This document shows positions 1 to 12,221 of a stretch of DNA of 64,000 nt, one piece after another. This stretch comes from Neoechinorhynchus agilis (taxonomy: Eukaryota; Acanthocephala), in contig CM121343.1 of assembly GCA_051530055.1 (NCBI GenBank), forward strand, positions 6,944,001 to 7,008,000, read 5' to 3'. A program made the translations under genes and the position numbers. The notes beneath the pieces were generated by a model. It saw only the letters and a list, made by a program, of their open reading frames with translations, was not told where the DNA came from and did no database searches. The number at the start of each line of letters is the position of its first letter. Within the stretch, counting starts at the first letter, position 1.

Positions 1-513
1 ATTTAGATGAATTTCAGGATGAGTTTTCAGCTTGGCAAAATTAGGTGCAGCGTCGTCTCCAAGGTAGTACATCCACATTTCCGGATTCCATTCTTCAACC
101 GGTGGAAAGTTCGTATACTTTTTCAAATCAACCTCAAGATTGGCTTTAACAGGCCTTAATTCCACAATTTTATCCTTCATAATCTTCTGGCATTTATTCA
201 AATGATCGTCAATTTGCTTCAAAACGTCAGTTGAATCCTTGGGAGCCGAAATATTTACTTTCGAATAAACACGCTCGAGATTGTCTATCTTATCGATTGT
301 TGATTGATTTCTCGCAACTTTGCGATAATGGTCGAAATCAATTTTCGGTAAAGAGGCTGGGAGGCTATTAACTTTAGCAATATATGCATCATTTTTGGCT
401 TTTAGTGCATTAAAATAAGATGCATCGTGAGTTCCGGGAAGTAGGGATCGAAATTTTTCCCAATCGATTTTGCTAACTACGCGTGGTCCTCTAGATGCTA
501 GTTTAGAGCTCAT
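1..513 (-). CDS. ATP5PD: ATP synthase subunit d, mitochondrial (partial, runs off the left edge)
   Basis: This is the peripheral-stalk subunit d of mitochondrial F1Fo ATP synthase (complex V), on the matrix side of the inner membrane. The minus strand is open from the ATG at 513-511 to base 1, 171 codons without an intron. The protein starts MSSKLASRGPRVVSKIDWEK, has the family's DWEKF...LP start and the long charged helical middle, and reaches the conserved PPVEEWNPEMWMYYLGDD region near its C-terminus. Nematode homologues are about 190 residues, so only a short tail should lie outside the window. A perfect acceptor (ctttttttcag) ends one base before the ATG, so the message is either trans-spliced there or has a 5'UTR intron. 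No frame damage is seen. Family assignment is by recall of subunit d sequences and is strong. Confidence 0.9.
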   Translation of the reverse strand, partial: MSSKLASRGPRVVSKIDWEKFRSLLPGTHDASYFNALKAKNDAYIAKVNSLPASLPKIDFDHYRKVARNQSTIDKIDNLERVYSKVNISAPKDSTDVLKQIDDHLNKCQKIMKDKIVELRPVKANLEVDLKKYTNFPPVEEWNPEMWMYYLGDDAAPNFAKLKTHPEIHLN

Positions 514-2304
514 CTGAAAAAAAGAAAACTTCCTGAACGTATTCGCTAAGGTATACCGCCAAATTGAAAGACTCAGCTAAGATCAATCAGGCAATAGTGC
601 GATAGTGGCATTCCAATGAGCACAAAAAGACAAATACGGAAGAATGTACTTAAATTGACGTCATGAGTTGGTCAGTGAGGGCATTAATTTTAAAATTTGT
701 ATTGCGAATCGCAGCTAAACGCTGAGCTCACGTAGGGAAAAGTGTCACAGTTGGCAATCGAATAGTAAACGAAAATTGTTATTTTAAATTATCAATAGAA
801 AATCCTTGGGAACCACAATTCAAAATATTTTCAATTATGAAGAATTAAAAGCTGAAGAAGGCCGATAAATTTAACGTATTTTTCTATTTTAAAAGATTAT
901 TGGTGTATTGATGGTAATCATTTAATCGTACAGAAGATAAACGCAGTTATTTAGCGATGGGACACCGCCACGGGCACTACCACGACGAAATACCTATTAA
1001 TTTCGATGTCTTTAAAAATTAAAACTCTTAATTGTCATAGATTCGAAAAATTATTGTCAGACTTAAAGCGTCAGAAGAATAAAAATACGCTTAAGTACTG
1101 CAGAAATTCCCAGTAATCAGTTTTCAAAGTTTTAATATAACCCTTCTTCTCACTCACGCATTTTTCTCCCTCGAGAGGTTGCAGTTCCCTCGACAACCAA
1201 TTTATCCTGTTTCAAAGTTTGAATATAAACCAATGCAATAAATAATAACAAATCAAGAGTCACATTTTGAAGCTGATAATTAAATGCTAAGAATTTTTTT
1301 CTATAAGTAGATTCTAACAAGGATTTCTATTCAATGAAAAAACCTTGCAGCTTAATCGTTACAAGAATGCCAGAATATTTTTTCAAAGCGAAATAAGTTT
1401 TAAATGGAAATGTAAGCATTGCTATACGTCGTGAAAACGGCACTAAAACAAATATTTGCGATTTAATTTACACAAAAATAAAAGTTGAATTTTTTAATTC
1501 GAATTATTCATTTACATGCATGGCATTTATAAACTTTTTATTTCAATAACGACCCGCCTTTGCACATCAAATATCCAATGGAAAAACAGTGATTTAGAAG
1601 AGTAATTTATCTTTAAAAACTTAATAATCATCATGGACTATTATTAGGTTCAATGTGAAATCATGAATTTGTTTTGCGTAAATTCAAAAAACTGCCCTAT
1701 TTTTGCGAAATTTTCATCTTCTTGTCCTTGACTTTTGATTGGTCCATTAATGTACTTTTTCGATATTAACATCAGTTAAAAGGGCAACACAAATGATTAT
1801 TCGTCAAAAAGTCAGTTTTCGCGCAGAAATCATTGTTGTCATGCTGTCCTTGTTTGCTTGGTTAAAAATGTTTATAAAAATTCTTACCCTGAAAAAGGCT
1901 TATCGGATTTCATGGAAAATCGAATAATTGCAACAAAAAAATTAATTTTTCCACAAAAATATTAAATGAAGCACATTGTAAATAATTTAAAATCAAAAGC
2001 GGTAAGGCCATCGGCAGCAACATATAACAATTTAATGAACATGTTATATTAACGCAATACCTTTATTTTTTGCTGTGAACAATTCTAATCTGAAGCTTCA
2101 AGACTTGAAAATCGCGTTCGTGGATAAGCAAGAGGGAAACTAAATTTATATACATAACCTGCATAGGCACTGACGGTATCCAAAGAGTTGAATTAAATAC
2201 ATGAATGTGGTTGATAACTGACGGCACCAAATCCTCTATAGAACGCACTTGGGAAACTCGGATAAAGCCACAAATTAGTCGAATAGAAGTTGATCAGATT
2301 ATTA
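514..2304. other. Intergenic, AT-rich, no gene seen
   Basis: No coding region, RNA gene or array is visible. Short similar stretches (tttcaaagttttaatataa near 1120 and tttcaaagtttgaatataaa near 1210) are the only local repeat noticed. The 5' region of the subunit d gene lies at its left end. Confidence 0.5.
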
Positions 2305-2467
2305 CATTCCTTCTTCGGCTTTGAAGTTTTTCCTTTTTGGCATGTCCGGATTCTCAGATACCTCTCGGGAAGGTGGGTCTCACCAGTGAGTTTCCTCCTT
2401 CCATCAGCGGAGCGATAGATGTGACTTCATCATGCCAAAAGGGAAAAACTAAAAAGCCGACGAATGG
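2305..2467. repeat. Foldback (MITE-like) element, ~163 bp
   Basis: The left arm (2305-2344, cattccttcttcggcttt...ggcatg) is matched in reverse complement by the right arm (2430-2467, catgcc...agccgacgaatg) with a few mismatches. A loop of about 85 bp lies between. Terminal inverted repeats of about 38 bp with no coding capacity suggest a non-autonomous DNA transposon. The superfamily is unknown and a target-site duplication was not resolved. Confidence 0.6.
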
Positions 2468-3190
2468 ATGTCCTAAATCAGAATCAATCGAACCAGATTG
2501 TCGGTAAAAGCATTTAAAGAAGTTATGCATTTATCCTTCAAATGAACACCATCGCTACCAACGTGACGAAAATCCAATTCACTTTTTCGATCGCCTGAGT
2601 GATGATAGAAGTCTGTATATGCGTCATCCTAGTTAGGCTCCACCAGCTCTGCACTACTAGAGGAACCGGAGTCCAAGTTTCATATCGTCTAAGAGCTGTT
2701 GGTTATTGTTTTTTAGAACTAAAATGAACAGTTGCATCACCCGTCCGCCCTGCTAAGTAGCCCGCCGCGCCGCAAAGTGTCAATATATTTGGAAAACGAG
2801 ACTAGAGATCTACCCGTCGTCATACTGCTGGAGAATACTCGTTAAAAGACATTTGGCTACGATGTAATCTCCCGCTCCGTATGCGTAACCTTCCACGTAT
2901 ACATTAGTTCTCGATGAACACTCGTCTATGCTACAGTTCGTGCTGCAGCAATGTTGCCGTAGTACGCTGCTGGGTACAACAGCTCCAATGTATAGAGATG
3001 ACATCAGTTTGCGACATTGTGTTCGTTTCCTGCGGCTACTGATGACTTGCTCAATAGCATTCCGGTGGCACTAGTGATATGTTCGCATGAATAATGAACT
3101 AGTTTTTGGGCGTGAGTTGCGTTTTCGTCAACTCATGGTGGCTCGTTTCGTCTTATTCGTGCTATTAAGCACTTTTTTTAGAATATAAAC
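2468..3190. other. Intergenic upstream of the RhoGAP gene
   Basis: There is no supported gene. A 64-codon minus-strand frame at 2810-3004 has several cysteines but no signal peptide, family match or splice context. The right end is the promoter/5' region of the RhoGAP gene and carries a polypyrimidine-AG acceptor ending at 3181, ten bases before the ATG. Confidence 0.45.
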
Positions 3191-6100
3191 ATGATCAGAA
3201 GTTCCGACGTTCACGGTGACCTGAATCCACTGACTACATTCCATCGTCGCCATCAATCTAACTTAAAAAGTGATGGACGCCGGTGGTCTCTAAGGGGCAA
3301 TATACGAAGCTTCTACCACCAGAACAACGTCGGCGTGGTTTCACCACCAGTACCCGTTTTACAAGTGCAGAAATCAACAATTGTCCGCCGTCTTCAGGAC
3401 TGTGCCCACTTCCATTACGATCCGACAAGTGCTCCGGTTGACAGCCTCGCGAGGTTTGAAGCGAAACTGCTTGCAAACGGAAATGATGCCCGTCAAAAGT
3501 ACAGAAGTTGTAACCATAGGATTCTAGTTTCGAACGGGCAAAACGAACAGTGGATCGTTGAAAGAACGCTTGACGATTTTAAGTTCCTTGATGGTTATAT
3601 ACATTCGTGTTGTGTAAATCGTCGTGTTTCAAAGTTGCCAGAAGTAACGATTGCACTTACTTTCAATCCGGATCAATACTTGAGACGACTAAGCTTGCTA
3701 CTTGATGCTAGATTTTGCTGTAGTTCAGTTCTCAATTGGTTTCAGGTGAGTTGAAAACTGTTTTTGATTTTAGAGATGCCGGAATCCTATTAAAAGATAG
3801 TCAATCTCGCAGTTTTTGGTTGCGAAATTAATCTCTTTTTAAAAGGGACAAACACTAGAGGCTTTGTCTAAAAAGCCCCATTTGACTGTACTAAATCCGT
3901 TACAGAGTTGTTTCCACCTCGTAGATAGACAACAAAGCTAAGCGGGTGGATCCGTCCTGTGACCAATCTCCCGTCAATATACCTGCAAAAGCGGCTGCAA
4001 CTGCGGTTAGGTCATTTGCATCAGCTAGTGCGGATGAACTTTCGTTCGAAGCCGGCACTATGATCTCTGTAATCGATATGCCACCTCCAACTGAAAGTAG
4101 GCGACTTCATTGGTCTGTATGTGAGTGGGAATCCAGTTCGTTCTTTATCTAAAATTCCTTATCTTTTATCAAACGATACAGACGGGTGATGCCATATATG
4201 GTGGCGGGGGAAGAAGGTGAACGATGAAAAAGGTGCCATTGACGTTGGATATTTCCCGAGTGATTGCGTTAAAGTAATCGGTACACATAATAGCAGTGTT
4301 CAAAGTTCTCCTGCTCAATTAACAACGTCCAGTGTACATTCAGGTATTGGAATGTCCTCCTCTTATTGTAATGTGCAGTTATCTCAACAATCGATTCCAA
4401 AGTCACGTAAGGTTCTCTAAAGAAACTCCTAATTTAAACGATATTTAGCTGGTCTAAAAGTAAAACACGGGAAGATAATCACTTTTCTAAGGACGTTCTT
4501 TTCAACACGTCCAAGCAGAGTTGCACTTAAACAAGCAGGAATTGTGGAGGAAAGAGTATTTGGATGTGACTTAGGAGAGCATCTCCATAACACAGGTTGT
4601 GACGGTATGCAATTTAAGTCACGTTTACCGATTTGATTCGAATGTTTTCTACACAGTTCCCAAAGTAGTCGAAGTCTGTTGCGCATTTATAGAAAGATAT
4701 GGAATTGTAGACGGCGTGTATCGTCTTAATGGATCATTTCACAACATTCAAAAACTAAGGTATTTTCACTAACTTAAGAATCTTGCTCGCTCCGAACATC
4801 ATAGACAAATGTTCGACGATCACCAATCAAATTGTGTGATCGAATGCTCAGGAAATGACGGATATGGAAGCGATATTTATGCGGTGGGAAGTGTCCTTAA
4901 AATGTACTTCCGCGAATTACCAAATCCATTGCTTACTTATTACCTCTACGATCGATTTATTAATCTTAGTTACTCCCACTCTTCCGCCAGTGCTAATCCT
5001 CACAAGCGCACTAAGTGCATAAACAAAACTGGATTTCTCAAAAGAATCAAAGACCTTGTAAATGAACTACCACCCCCAAATCAACGAACTTTGTGCTTTC
5101 TAATGAAGCATTTGAACTACTTGGCTACTGAACATTCATGGAAAACAAACATGACGGCCAAAAACCTGGCTATTGTTTGGGCTCCAAACCTTCTAAAAGG
5201 CCTCAGAGGATCGAACTCACAAGGAGCAAATATAGCTGATGATGAACTTGAATTGATTCAATTAATTGCCTTACTTACCGAACAACTTATTGAGCATTGG
5301 GACTTTATTTTTAATAGCGAACAAAGTGACGATGACACCAAGTTTCTGAAGAGGTATTCCACTGCCACTGATGAAATAAATGTTCGTTCGCAAACTCAGC
5401 TGAATTTACAGTGTTTATTTTTTAGTTATTACATAGATAAAATTTACTTTAAACGTATTATCCCACGTTGAATTTGTATTCCAGTAGAACCTGTAAAACG
5501 TGATTCATGTAATTATCATTTTATTGTCTTATTATTTCATTGCTTACCCTTAATCTCGATCACCACTTTTTTCTTTTTATTGCTTTTAATCCATTGTACT
5601 CATTATGACAGTTCCTAGTGTTCAATTTCCAAAGCTAACTATTTGAATAATTGTACATAATTTTTTTAATTTAAAATGAAAATCACATTAACTTCTTAAT
5701 TTAAACTGCAGAGTTTACGATCGCTAACAGTGCGCGGAGGTGATGAAGACGGATTTATGGTTGCATTGGAAAGGTTGGATGCATTTTTGGATACTGAGTT
5801 TCCACGTCCAAATCAATCGTTCATATCTGATTTGTGCCCTTTGATGAATCGCTTGAGCACTTCGTCTTCGGATTCTTGTAAGAGCTTTGATGACATAAGA
5901 CCCAGCCAGCCATTTTCAACGTCTCCACTTGAACGTGTAAAGCATTTAATTTTAGCCGATCGTCAGATTCCGTCAAGTTGCACTGCGGAATCCAAAAACC
6001 AGCATAGATCACCGTACCGGCGATATCCAGTGCAACAAGAGCGCAGGGGAAGCAGGTATTCCCTGCCAAAGTCATCAAGTGTTCAACAAATCAGTGACTC

Positions 6101-6251
6101 CACATTTTGTAACGACGAAATCTGTCAACACGCTTTGGAAAAAGGATCAAGCGGTGGAAACGATGAGTCCGATCGGACATTAAGTGTCAAGGAGCTTCTT
6201 AATCGATTCGAACAACTAAAGGTCGATCAGTCCCGATATCAAGATCGATGA
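3191..6251 (+). CDS. PX-SH3-RhoGAP protein, ARHGAP32/ARHGAP33 type (7 exons)
   Basis: This is a GTPase-activating protein for Rho/Rac/Cdc42-class GTPases with a PX-like domain (phosphoinositide binding) and an SH3 domain. Exons: 3191-3745, 3925-~4107, ~4182-4406, 4449-4604, 4657-4759, 4805-5353, ~5714-6251; introns are mostly 42-52 bp. Exon 1 holds the PX-like region. Exon 2 begins IDNKAKR and carries the linker and SH3 start (ADELSFEAGTMISVIDMPP), typical of this family. Exon 3 has the SH3 end (WWRGKK...VGYFPSDCVKVIG). Exons 4-6 are the RhoGAP domain: RVFGCDLGEHL, arginine finger in GVYRLNGS, YFRELPNPLLTY and NLAIVWAPNLL. The tail is Ser-rich and ends with a short helical stretch. One defect: at the exon 2/3 junction every splice choice puts TGA at 4187-4189 in frame, while a 2-bp difference near 4196 would restore DAIWW. 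Vertebrate members are far longer C-terminally. An acceptor ctttttttag lies just before the ATG. Confidence 0.85.
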
Positions 6252-7033
6252 TTTTTCACTTTGGCTTATATGCTATGATATCAAAAAACAACTTGTAAAT
6301 TATACTATGGTCATGTGTGTGAGTGAAATTCAACAAGTCACTTTGAAACATCTTGGGAATTATAATCATTTTGTAAATCGCTCCGGTCTTTTGGTCAGAC
6401 TAAAAATTGTTGTGATTTGTGCTTTTGATGTTGAAAAGTCTACAATTTTTGGACATTTCTATAAGTTTCGCCGTACCTGGAAAAATCTAAGATTTTATTG
6501 GTTTAAAAAGGTAACACTCCCGTAATTTTTGGATTAGGTAATGTAACCCAGGAAAATTGCAATTTAGAAATAAGTAAAAATAGTTCGTTTTAACGAACAA
6601 AGGTTTGTCTTTTAAGGAATATAGTAACTGGCACTGTTGTTCTAATTGAATATTTTTGATAGTTGGAAAATTTACAGGCTTTGTTAAGGTTTTAAACTGT
6701 GACTTGTGCCTCCGAAATACGGAAATGCTTGTATTTTTAACAATTACATAATCTGGAATATCCAAAATCGGAAAGTTTTCGATAAATCGATATTCCTGCC
6801 CATCAAATATATCATAGAATTGAAAACTTTATCTTGTAACCTCTTGTCTATGAGACATTTTGAAATGCATTTCACTGAACCGTTGCTTTAGTATTTTCAT
6901 ACTCGAGCAATTTACGGAACTTGATAATTGTCACAGTAATGCCTATACGGATCCTGTGTGCCATATTTAATTTTGCTTTTTGGTGCCCTGTGTTAAAGAT
7001 CTAATTTACAAACTTAAAATCACATATTTTTGT
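6252..7033. other. 3' flank of the RhoGAP gene, no gene seen
   Basis: AT-rich sequence with short open frames on both strands that show no splice context or recognisable protein features. It probably contains the RhoGAP 3'UTR. Confidence 0.45.
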
Positions 7034-7264
7034 CTTTCTTTTAGTAGTTTTGCCACCCTGTCGGATTTAGATTCACTGATTTATTTCCTGCGATATTTCA
7101 CCTGTCGGATAATTCCGACATTATCAAGGTTTGTCATTCCTTGTAAGTTTTAAATATGTGACAAGCCATGACAAACCTTCATAATGTCGGAATTATCCAA
7201 CGAAATTTCGGGGAAATAAATTAGTGAACTAAAATCCGGAGGGGCAAAACTACTAAAAGAAAGT
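7034..7264. repeat. Foldback (MITE-like) element, ~230 bp
   Basis: Long inverted repeats of about 100 bp face each other. The outer ends are ctttcttttagtag at 7034 and ctactaaaagaaag at 7251-7264, and the inner arms share gtcggataattccgacatta / aatgtcggaattatcc. There is no coding capacity, so it is probably a non-autonomous DNA transposon. The arms differ at several positions, so the insertion is not very recent. Confidence 0.7.
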
Positions 7265-7323
7265 TTTTTCTCCTGAAGATAATAATCAAAGGCATATTTT
7301 TGTGTTTATATTCATATTTGTTT

Positions 7324-7415
7324 GAAGATTGAACTATTCATGCTTGTTTATAGCGAAAAAATTAAAGGATTTTATTAAATCCGATATTTTGGCACAATCT
7401 TATGCCTTTATCAAT
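7324..7415 (+). repeat. Dispersed repeat, most complete copy
   Basis: A stretch starting gaagattgaactattcatg and continuing through attttattaaatccgatatt to about 7415 recurs elsewhere in two halves. The left half is at 56664-56722 in the same orientation, and the right half is at about 57600-57670 in reverse orientation. The copies differ at scattered positions, as an old interspersed repeat would. No protein is encoded. The element type is unknown. Confidence 0.6.
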
Positions 7416-7439
7416 GCTGTTACCTCTCTCTCGTCGTCG

Positions 7440-7690
7440 GCCGTCATCCTTCGGATCCGTCATCTACCGGACCCGTTCTCCACTCCAATTCCGGATCCGT
7501 CATTCACTCCAAATCCCGGATCCATCATCCACTCCAAATTCCGGATCCGTCATCTACACTCCGACTCCGTTCTCCGCCCTGAATTCTGGATCCGTCATTT
7601 ACATTCCAACTCCGTCATACACTCCAGTTTCGGATCCGTCTTTCATCCACTCCGATTTCCGACTCCGTCATCCACTCCAAAGTGGACAAT
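7440..7690. repeat. Minisatellite built on tccgtcatccactcc / ttccggatccg
   Basis: About ten degenerate repeats of a ~24-bp unit combining tccgtcatccactccaa and attccggatccg, with many GGATCC sites. It is GC-richer than its surroundings. Open frames through it (98 and 151 codons) follow from the stop-free repeat and are not taken as genes. Confidence 0.75.
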
Positions 7691-8648
7691 CACATTAATT
7701 TATTACATTTTCGGTGAGAATATCGAGTGTTCATTAGTTCAGGTGTTCACGAGGACCCAGAGGTACTTGGTTCCTCTTCTTTAACAAAATAAAACGTGTG
7801 ATTAAAGTGTTTAATCCGCACTTGAACGGCACTTCTTTAGCTATGATTTTTTTAAATTTTATCGAGTGAAATGTATCGATTTGTGAGTGAAGAAATTGAT
7901 AATTATTGGCGTTCATTTCTTGATAGATGCATCCAAAGCGAGTGAGAATTGAAAATAAGGATGCACGCGAACGAAGTGATGAATAATAACCCTCGAATAC
8001 GCTTAGACGATCAGGTCATGAGTAGATGACTCACTAAACTCCATGTTAAACATTAAATATAAGCATACGCTGTCAAAATGAGTACATACTTGGTAGCAAA
8101 AGCACACATTTTAGCCTAAATCCTTTAGATCGTTCACAAAGAATCATGAATTGGCCATTTTTGATGTAGAGCATCTTGCTTGGGTCATAACACAAAAATT
8201 GATCAACTCACAAAGGTTAAAAATAGATGAATTTCCTATTTGTACTTTGGAGCTCATTCAGCTATCCAAGCGTTACTCGAGCTAAAATACTTTAAAAAAT
8301 TATTTACGAAACCTGTTTTGTGCCCTTCAATGATGTTGTCTACAGCTACTTTTTGCTGAAGCGCAATTGTGGTTTTTGTTCGACCAGTGAACATTCAAAT
8401 CGTCATTAACTCAATTATTTAATACCGCAGAAGCGATTTGTCTACCTTTTGTTGAATGGAGCTGCTTTTCCGGTGCATTTGATGTATTTTAGAGTGCCAA
8501 ACCGCGCATGATTGATCACAGGATTTTCAGATTTAAAATATGGCGACCTATTTTCGCCTTGAGTCGATACCAAATGACCAGAGGTTAATGTGTATTGCCA
8601 TTTGAATGCATCGAAATTAAACATTTACAAATTTTACTGCTTTTTCAG
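7691..8648. other. 5' region of the GALK2-like gene, first exon not found
   Basis: No confident exon was found, although the first recognised GALK2 exon is preceded by a strong acceptor (ctgctttttcag, ending 8648). The initiating exon, or a trans-splice site, should therefore lie here or the leader is untranslated. Nothing else is recognised. Confidence 0.4.
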
Positions 8649-10340
8649 GACGATTTCCAATGATTTGATCAATAAATTTCGTTCAACGTTCGAGGATATG
8701 TCGCCTGAATACTACGCATCCGCTCCCGGACGAGTTAATTTGATAGGTTAAACTCATTAAGGAGTATTCAAAAAAGATTATCCAATCTTAGGTGAACATA
8801 TTGATTATTGTGGATATTCGGTTCTACCGATGGCTATTGAAAAGCGGATCTATGCAGTTGGATGCAAATCAACCGATAAAGCGAGCTCAATACGAAACAC
8901 AAATCCAAACTTTGAGTATGTCGACCTTGAGCGCATGTTGTCGCATCATATCTTTGATTAGCACTAAAAACTTTACATTATCCAATCTCGACATTACCAA
9001 AGAAGAGCACGGATGGCACAAATACGTGATGTGTGGTATCGAAACCGTTAAGCAGAGCTTCCCCGATGTTCAACTTGCTGGTAATGTGAAATTTAAAATT
9101 TAATTTCATGAACTTGGGACGTATAGAAATGAATGTGTTATTCCATGGAGACATCCCACTCGGTTGTGGACTATCAAGCTCTAGCGCACTTGTAGTTTGC
9201 GGAGCTTTGATTACTCTCGCAATAAACGAGTTGACAATTGAAAAGGTTAGTTTCTTACAAAAAAAGAATATTTACTGGAAGACCGATATTTCAAGGCGCA
9301 ACTTGCGGATATGTGCGCCAAGTGTGAGAAGTTCGTCGGTACTCAAGGAGGAGGGATGGATCAAGCGATTTCATGCCTAGCGAACGAAGGAGAAGTAAAG
9401 ATGATTCAAGTGAATTTCGACGTTTAACGTCAACATTCAGGCCAGTTTTATATCTTTTAATCCTTTGCGGGTTCAAAGCGTCAAACTTCCATCGAATGCT
9501 GTATTTGTGATCGCGAATTCGTGTACCGCATGCCATAAAGCAGCGACGAATCAATTCAATAAACGAGTGGCGGAATGCAGACTGGCAAGCAAGGTAAAAA
9601 AGTTAAAGACGGTTTTACGCATTGAAACATTCGGTGTAGATGCTTGCGAAGTTTTTGAGTGTTACGGATGACGAATTGAAGAATATAATAAAGCCAATCG
9701 ATGTCGAAAAACATTATACAGAATATACAAGAGATGAACTTTTAACAAAAGTTAAAGAAAACCTTAAACCGGATTCGTATAGCCGAGATAATGTTATGAG
9801 CATGCTTGGGATAAATGAAAGCGAGCTTATTTCAATCCTTCCCGAAAACGCAGCTTCAGGTCAGATAAAGAATTAACTTGATAATTTCTCAAGTTTAAAC
9901 ACACAGTTGAATGTTTCCAACTTAGAAACCGGCTAATTCACGTATGGGAAGAAGCAAGTAGAGTTGAACGATTTAGAGATATATGCACAGGTAAAGAAGC
10001 ATCGATTCACGATTTGGGCAAGCTGATGGATCAAAGTCACGAAAGTTGTTCTAAATTATATGAGTGCAGTTCAGATGGACTCGATAGCTTAGTCGCAATA
10101 TGCAAGTAATATAGTTTTTTTTGAAATCCATATGACAAGATTTACCTTAGGCAGGCGGGAGCGCTTGGATCGCGTTTAACTGGAGCAGGTTGGGGAGGAT
10201 GCAACGTATCGATTCTCAAATCTGAACAAACAATACCTTTCCTTGAAGTTGTTAAGAACAAATTCTACAATAATGAGGTGCAACAAGATAATCTCCTTGT
10301 GACCATACCAAGTCGCGGGGCGATGATGGCTAAACTCTAA
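8649..10340 (+). CDS. GALK2: N-acetylgalactosamine kinase / galactokinase-like GHMP kinase
   Basis: This is a cytosolic GHMP-family sugar kinase that phosphorylates GalNAc (or galactose) at C1. Pieces: 8649-8746, 8792-~8955, ~8956-9080, 9127-9245, 9296-9409, 9441-9859, ~9929-10105, 10151-10340. Family motifs occur in order: sugar-binding [20 protein letters not shown], the ATP loop [16 protein letters not shown], the [12 protein letters not shown] segment, [24 protein letters not shown] and motif 3 [12 protein letters not shown]. These match GALK2 better than GALK1. The first Met is not identified. Odd points: the frame shifts by one base at about 8955 (after HHIFD) and at about 9640 (before MLAKFLS), with no room for an intron, and the splice phase before RLIHVWEEA does not close. 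All active-site motifs are intact, so either the assembly has indels or this is a young pseudogene. Confidence 0.85.
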
Positions 10341-11435
10341 AGCAGAAGCAAGTAAATCTTCGAAGAACCATTCAAGATTATTGCATGAATTGCTGAAAAA
10401 ATCAATTTCAGTTTTATATTCATAATAAAATTTACCGGATCCAAGTCATCAAGAACCCAAATATCTCAGTACTTTCCATGGATTACCTGTTCTGCATACG
10501 GAATCCATCTTTGGGATTGACTACGGCTGCCCGTGGGTTTATGTTTTCTTAGCAATCATCTATTGTCTTTAAACCAGAGAATTTGTATAAGTAACAGACC
10601 GAGAACAGTACTGTAGAACAGCTAATATAAAAGAGTTGAGGAACAGCTTCTTTGAAAGCAAAACTTTGCTAAAGAATCGATTGCTTTTAGGAAGTAGTGT
10701 CGCACGTGGGTACCAAATGGGTGATACCGCGGCAATCTATGCGAAAAAGTTCCTTTATCGCCATTTAAATTAAATGCAGACGTTGTTGCGTTTCCTCTGG
10801 GAAATTGAGAATAAATGGCTGAGGTGTAATCTACAATTGTCTGATTTATGGTAAATTAAGAAAATAGTATAGAGGTGAGTTCAAACACCCGTTTGGTTTC
10901 AATGTCTTAACTGGCGAATTTCGAAGAAACCCAGAATTTGGATTTGAAATCACTAAAAATAAACCGCATTAATTGAGTGCAATTCAAAATTTATGGAAAA
11001 TCAAGAAAAAAAATTAGAAAACAATTTATTTCATACAATGAAAAATCTATTTGTTGTTGTTTTTGCTTCCAAACTACTGTTTGTATATTTACATGCAGTA
11101 TTGTCTACCATCGATCGGATTTGTGTATGAACCAATAAATATAGTTTTTCTTGTACTTAAGATTAACTAGCACTGATTAGTTAAACAAAATCTTCAGTAC
11201 CTTAAAGTGACTTTTGTTGGCATCAATCGGTCCTTTGAAAAGATTGGTGTTTGAAAAACTGAACTGAGAACTATATTCTGACGCATTTTTCATCTGACTT
11301 TGTTTGGGAAATAAAGTTAAGAGAAAATAAACTTTCCTAAACATTAATAGATCACTAAATACAGTCTTCAATAATTATAGTTGATTGATACGGCTAGGGA
11401 TACTAATTGTGCCCTTTTTAGAAATTCGATGGAAA
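10341..11435. other. Intergenic, no gene seen
   Basis: AT-rich sequence after the kinase stop codon. No coding region, repeat array or RNA gene is recognised. Confidence 0.5.
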
Positions 11436-11671
11436 ATGTTATAATTTGTTTTATGTGGCGAAGAAAAATTGAAATGATTTTTGGATTTTAAAATCCGATT
11501 GGTTTCGGAGGCGCACAATCCTGTACGCCCTTTGATCAAGGTTTTTGTTTGTAAGTTTTGAAGCTTGATCAAAAGCCGTAAAAGATTGTGTCCCTCCGAA
11601 ACCAACCGGATTTTAAATTCCAAAAATCATTTCAATTTTTCTTCGCCACATAAAACAACAGTTATAATTTG
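11436..11671. repeat. Foldback (MITE-like) element, ~236 bp
   Basis: Two arms of about 100 bp are nearly perfect reverse complements. The left arm runs from tgttataatttgttttatgt and carries gattggtttcggag; the right arm carries ctccgaaaccaacc and ends in aaaacaacagttataattt. The loop is only about 20 bp. Such a long hairpin could give small RNAs if transcribed. No coding capacity. Confidence 0.75.
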
Positions 11672-11885
11672 GGTTAGAATCATCTGTAGATCACGCAATA
11701 TCACGTCCTTCATTTTTCCCTCAATTTGCATTGAACCTTTTCGTAAGGAAAAGATGACTAACAATCGGAAAACACGAGTGCTTTCAACTATGTTGCAATA
11801 CCGCAAACTTCGCATATAGAAAATGAATTAGTCGTGTCGAAATCTTGATTATCCCATGTCGCATCGAACGCCTGTTCAAATTCGA

Positions 11886-12184
11886 AATTACCTGCTATCA
11901 TAATTGACTTGAGAAATGAGGGCGTTTTTGGGTACCCTTTTGAAAGGACACAATAGATATTTGGTTTGAAGACCTGGAATCTTAAGCGTGACGCGTACAA
12001 ATTGGTCGCTATAAGTCTCATTTATACCTAAAATTAAAGACGAATTAATCTTTAAGAATGAATACTCACTGTGATTGCAAAACCGCGAACAGGCTACGAC
12101 CTTATCGTACGGAGGAGGTTCATCTTCTAACGTTGACTTTGTTCTACGCTGTTTACAATTGTCAGTTGGTGGCAGATTACTCAT
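11886..12184 (-). CDS. Unknown protein with PPPY motif, two exons recognised
   Basis: I do not recognise the family. Exon 1 starts at the ATG at 12184 (MSNLPPTDNCKQRR...) and ends CNH before a perfect gtgagt donor near 12070. A 42-bp intron ends aattttag, and exon 2 (about 12028-11886) continues NETYSDQFVRVTLKIPG...QVNYDS to a gtaattt donor or a stop. Exon 1 carries EDEPPPYDKV, whose PPxY core is a typical WW-domain ligand; exon 2 is rich in basic and aliphatic residues. A third exon is not resolved. The splice sites make it likely that this is a real, incomplete gene model. Confidence 0.5.
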
Positions 12185-12221
12185 TTGAAACGATGAGTAC
12201 TTTTATTTCCAATAATGCCCG

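Noticed and set aside
2810-3004. Small Cys-containing secreted peptide
   Set aside because: A 64-codon minus frame has several Cys but no signal peptide, splice signal or recognised spacing.
7329-7784. 151- and 98-codon frames with Pro/Ser/Phe repeats
   Set aside because: They arise from the tccgtcatccactcc minisatellite, which lacks stops; no splice or start context was found.
11375-11819. Pair of ~83-codon frames on opposite strands sharing sequence
   Set aside because: They are the two arms of the foldback element read in opposite directions.
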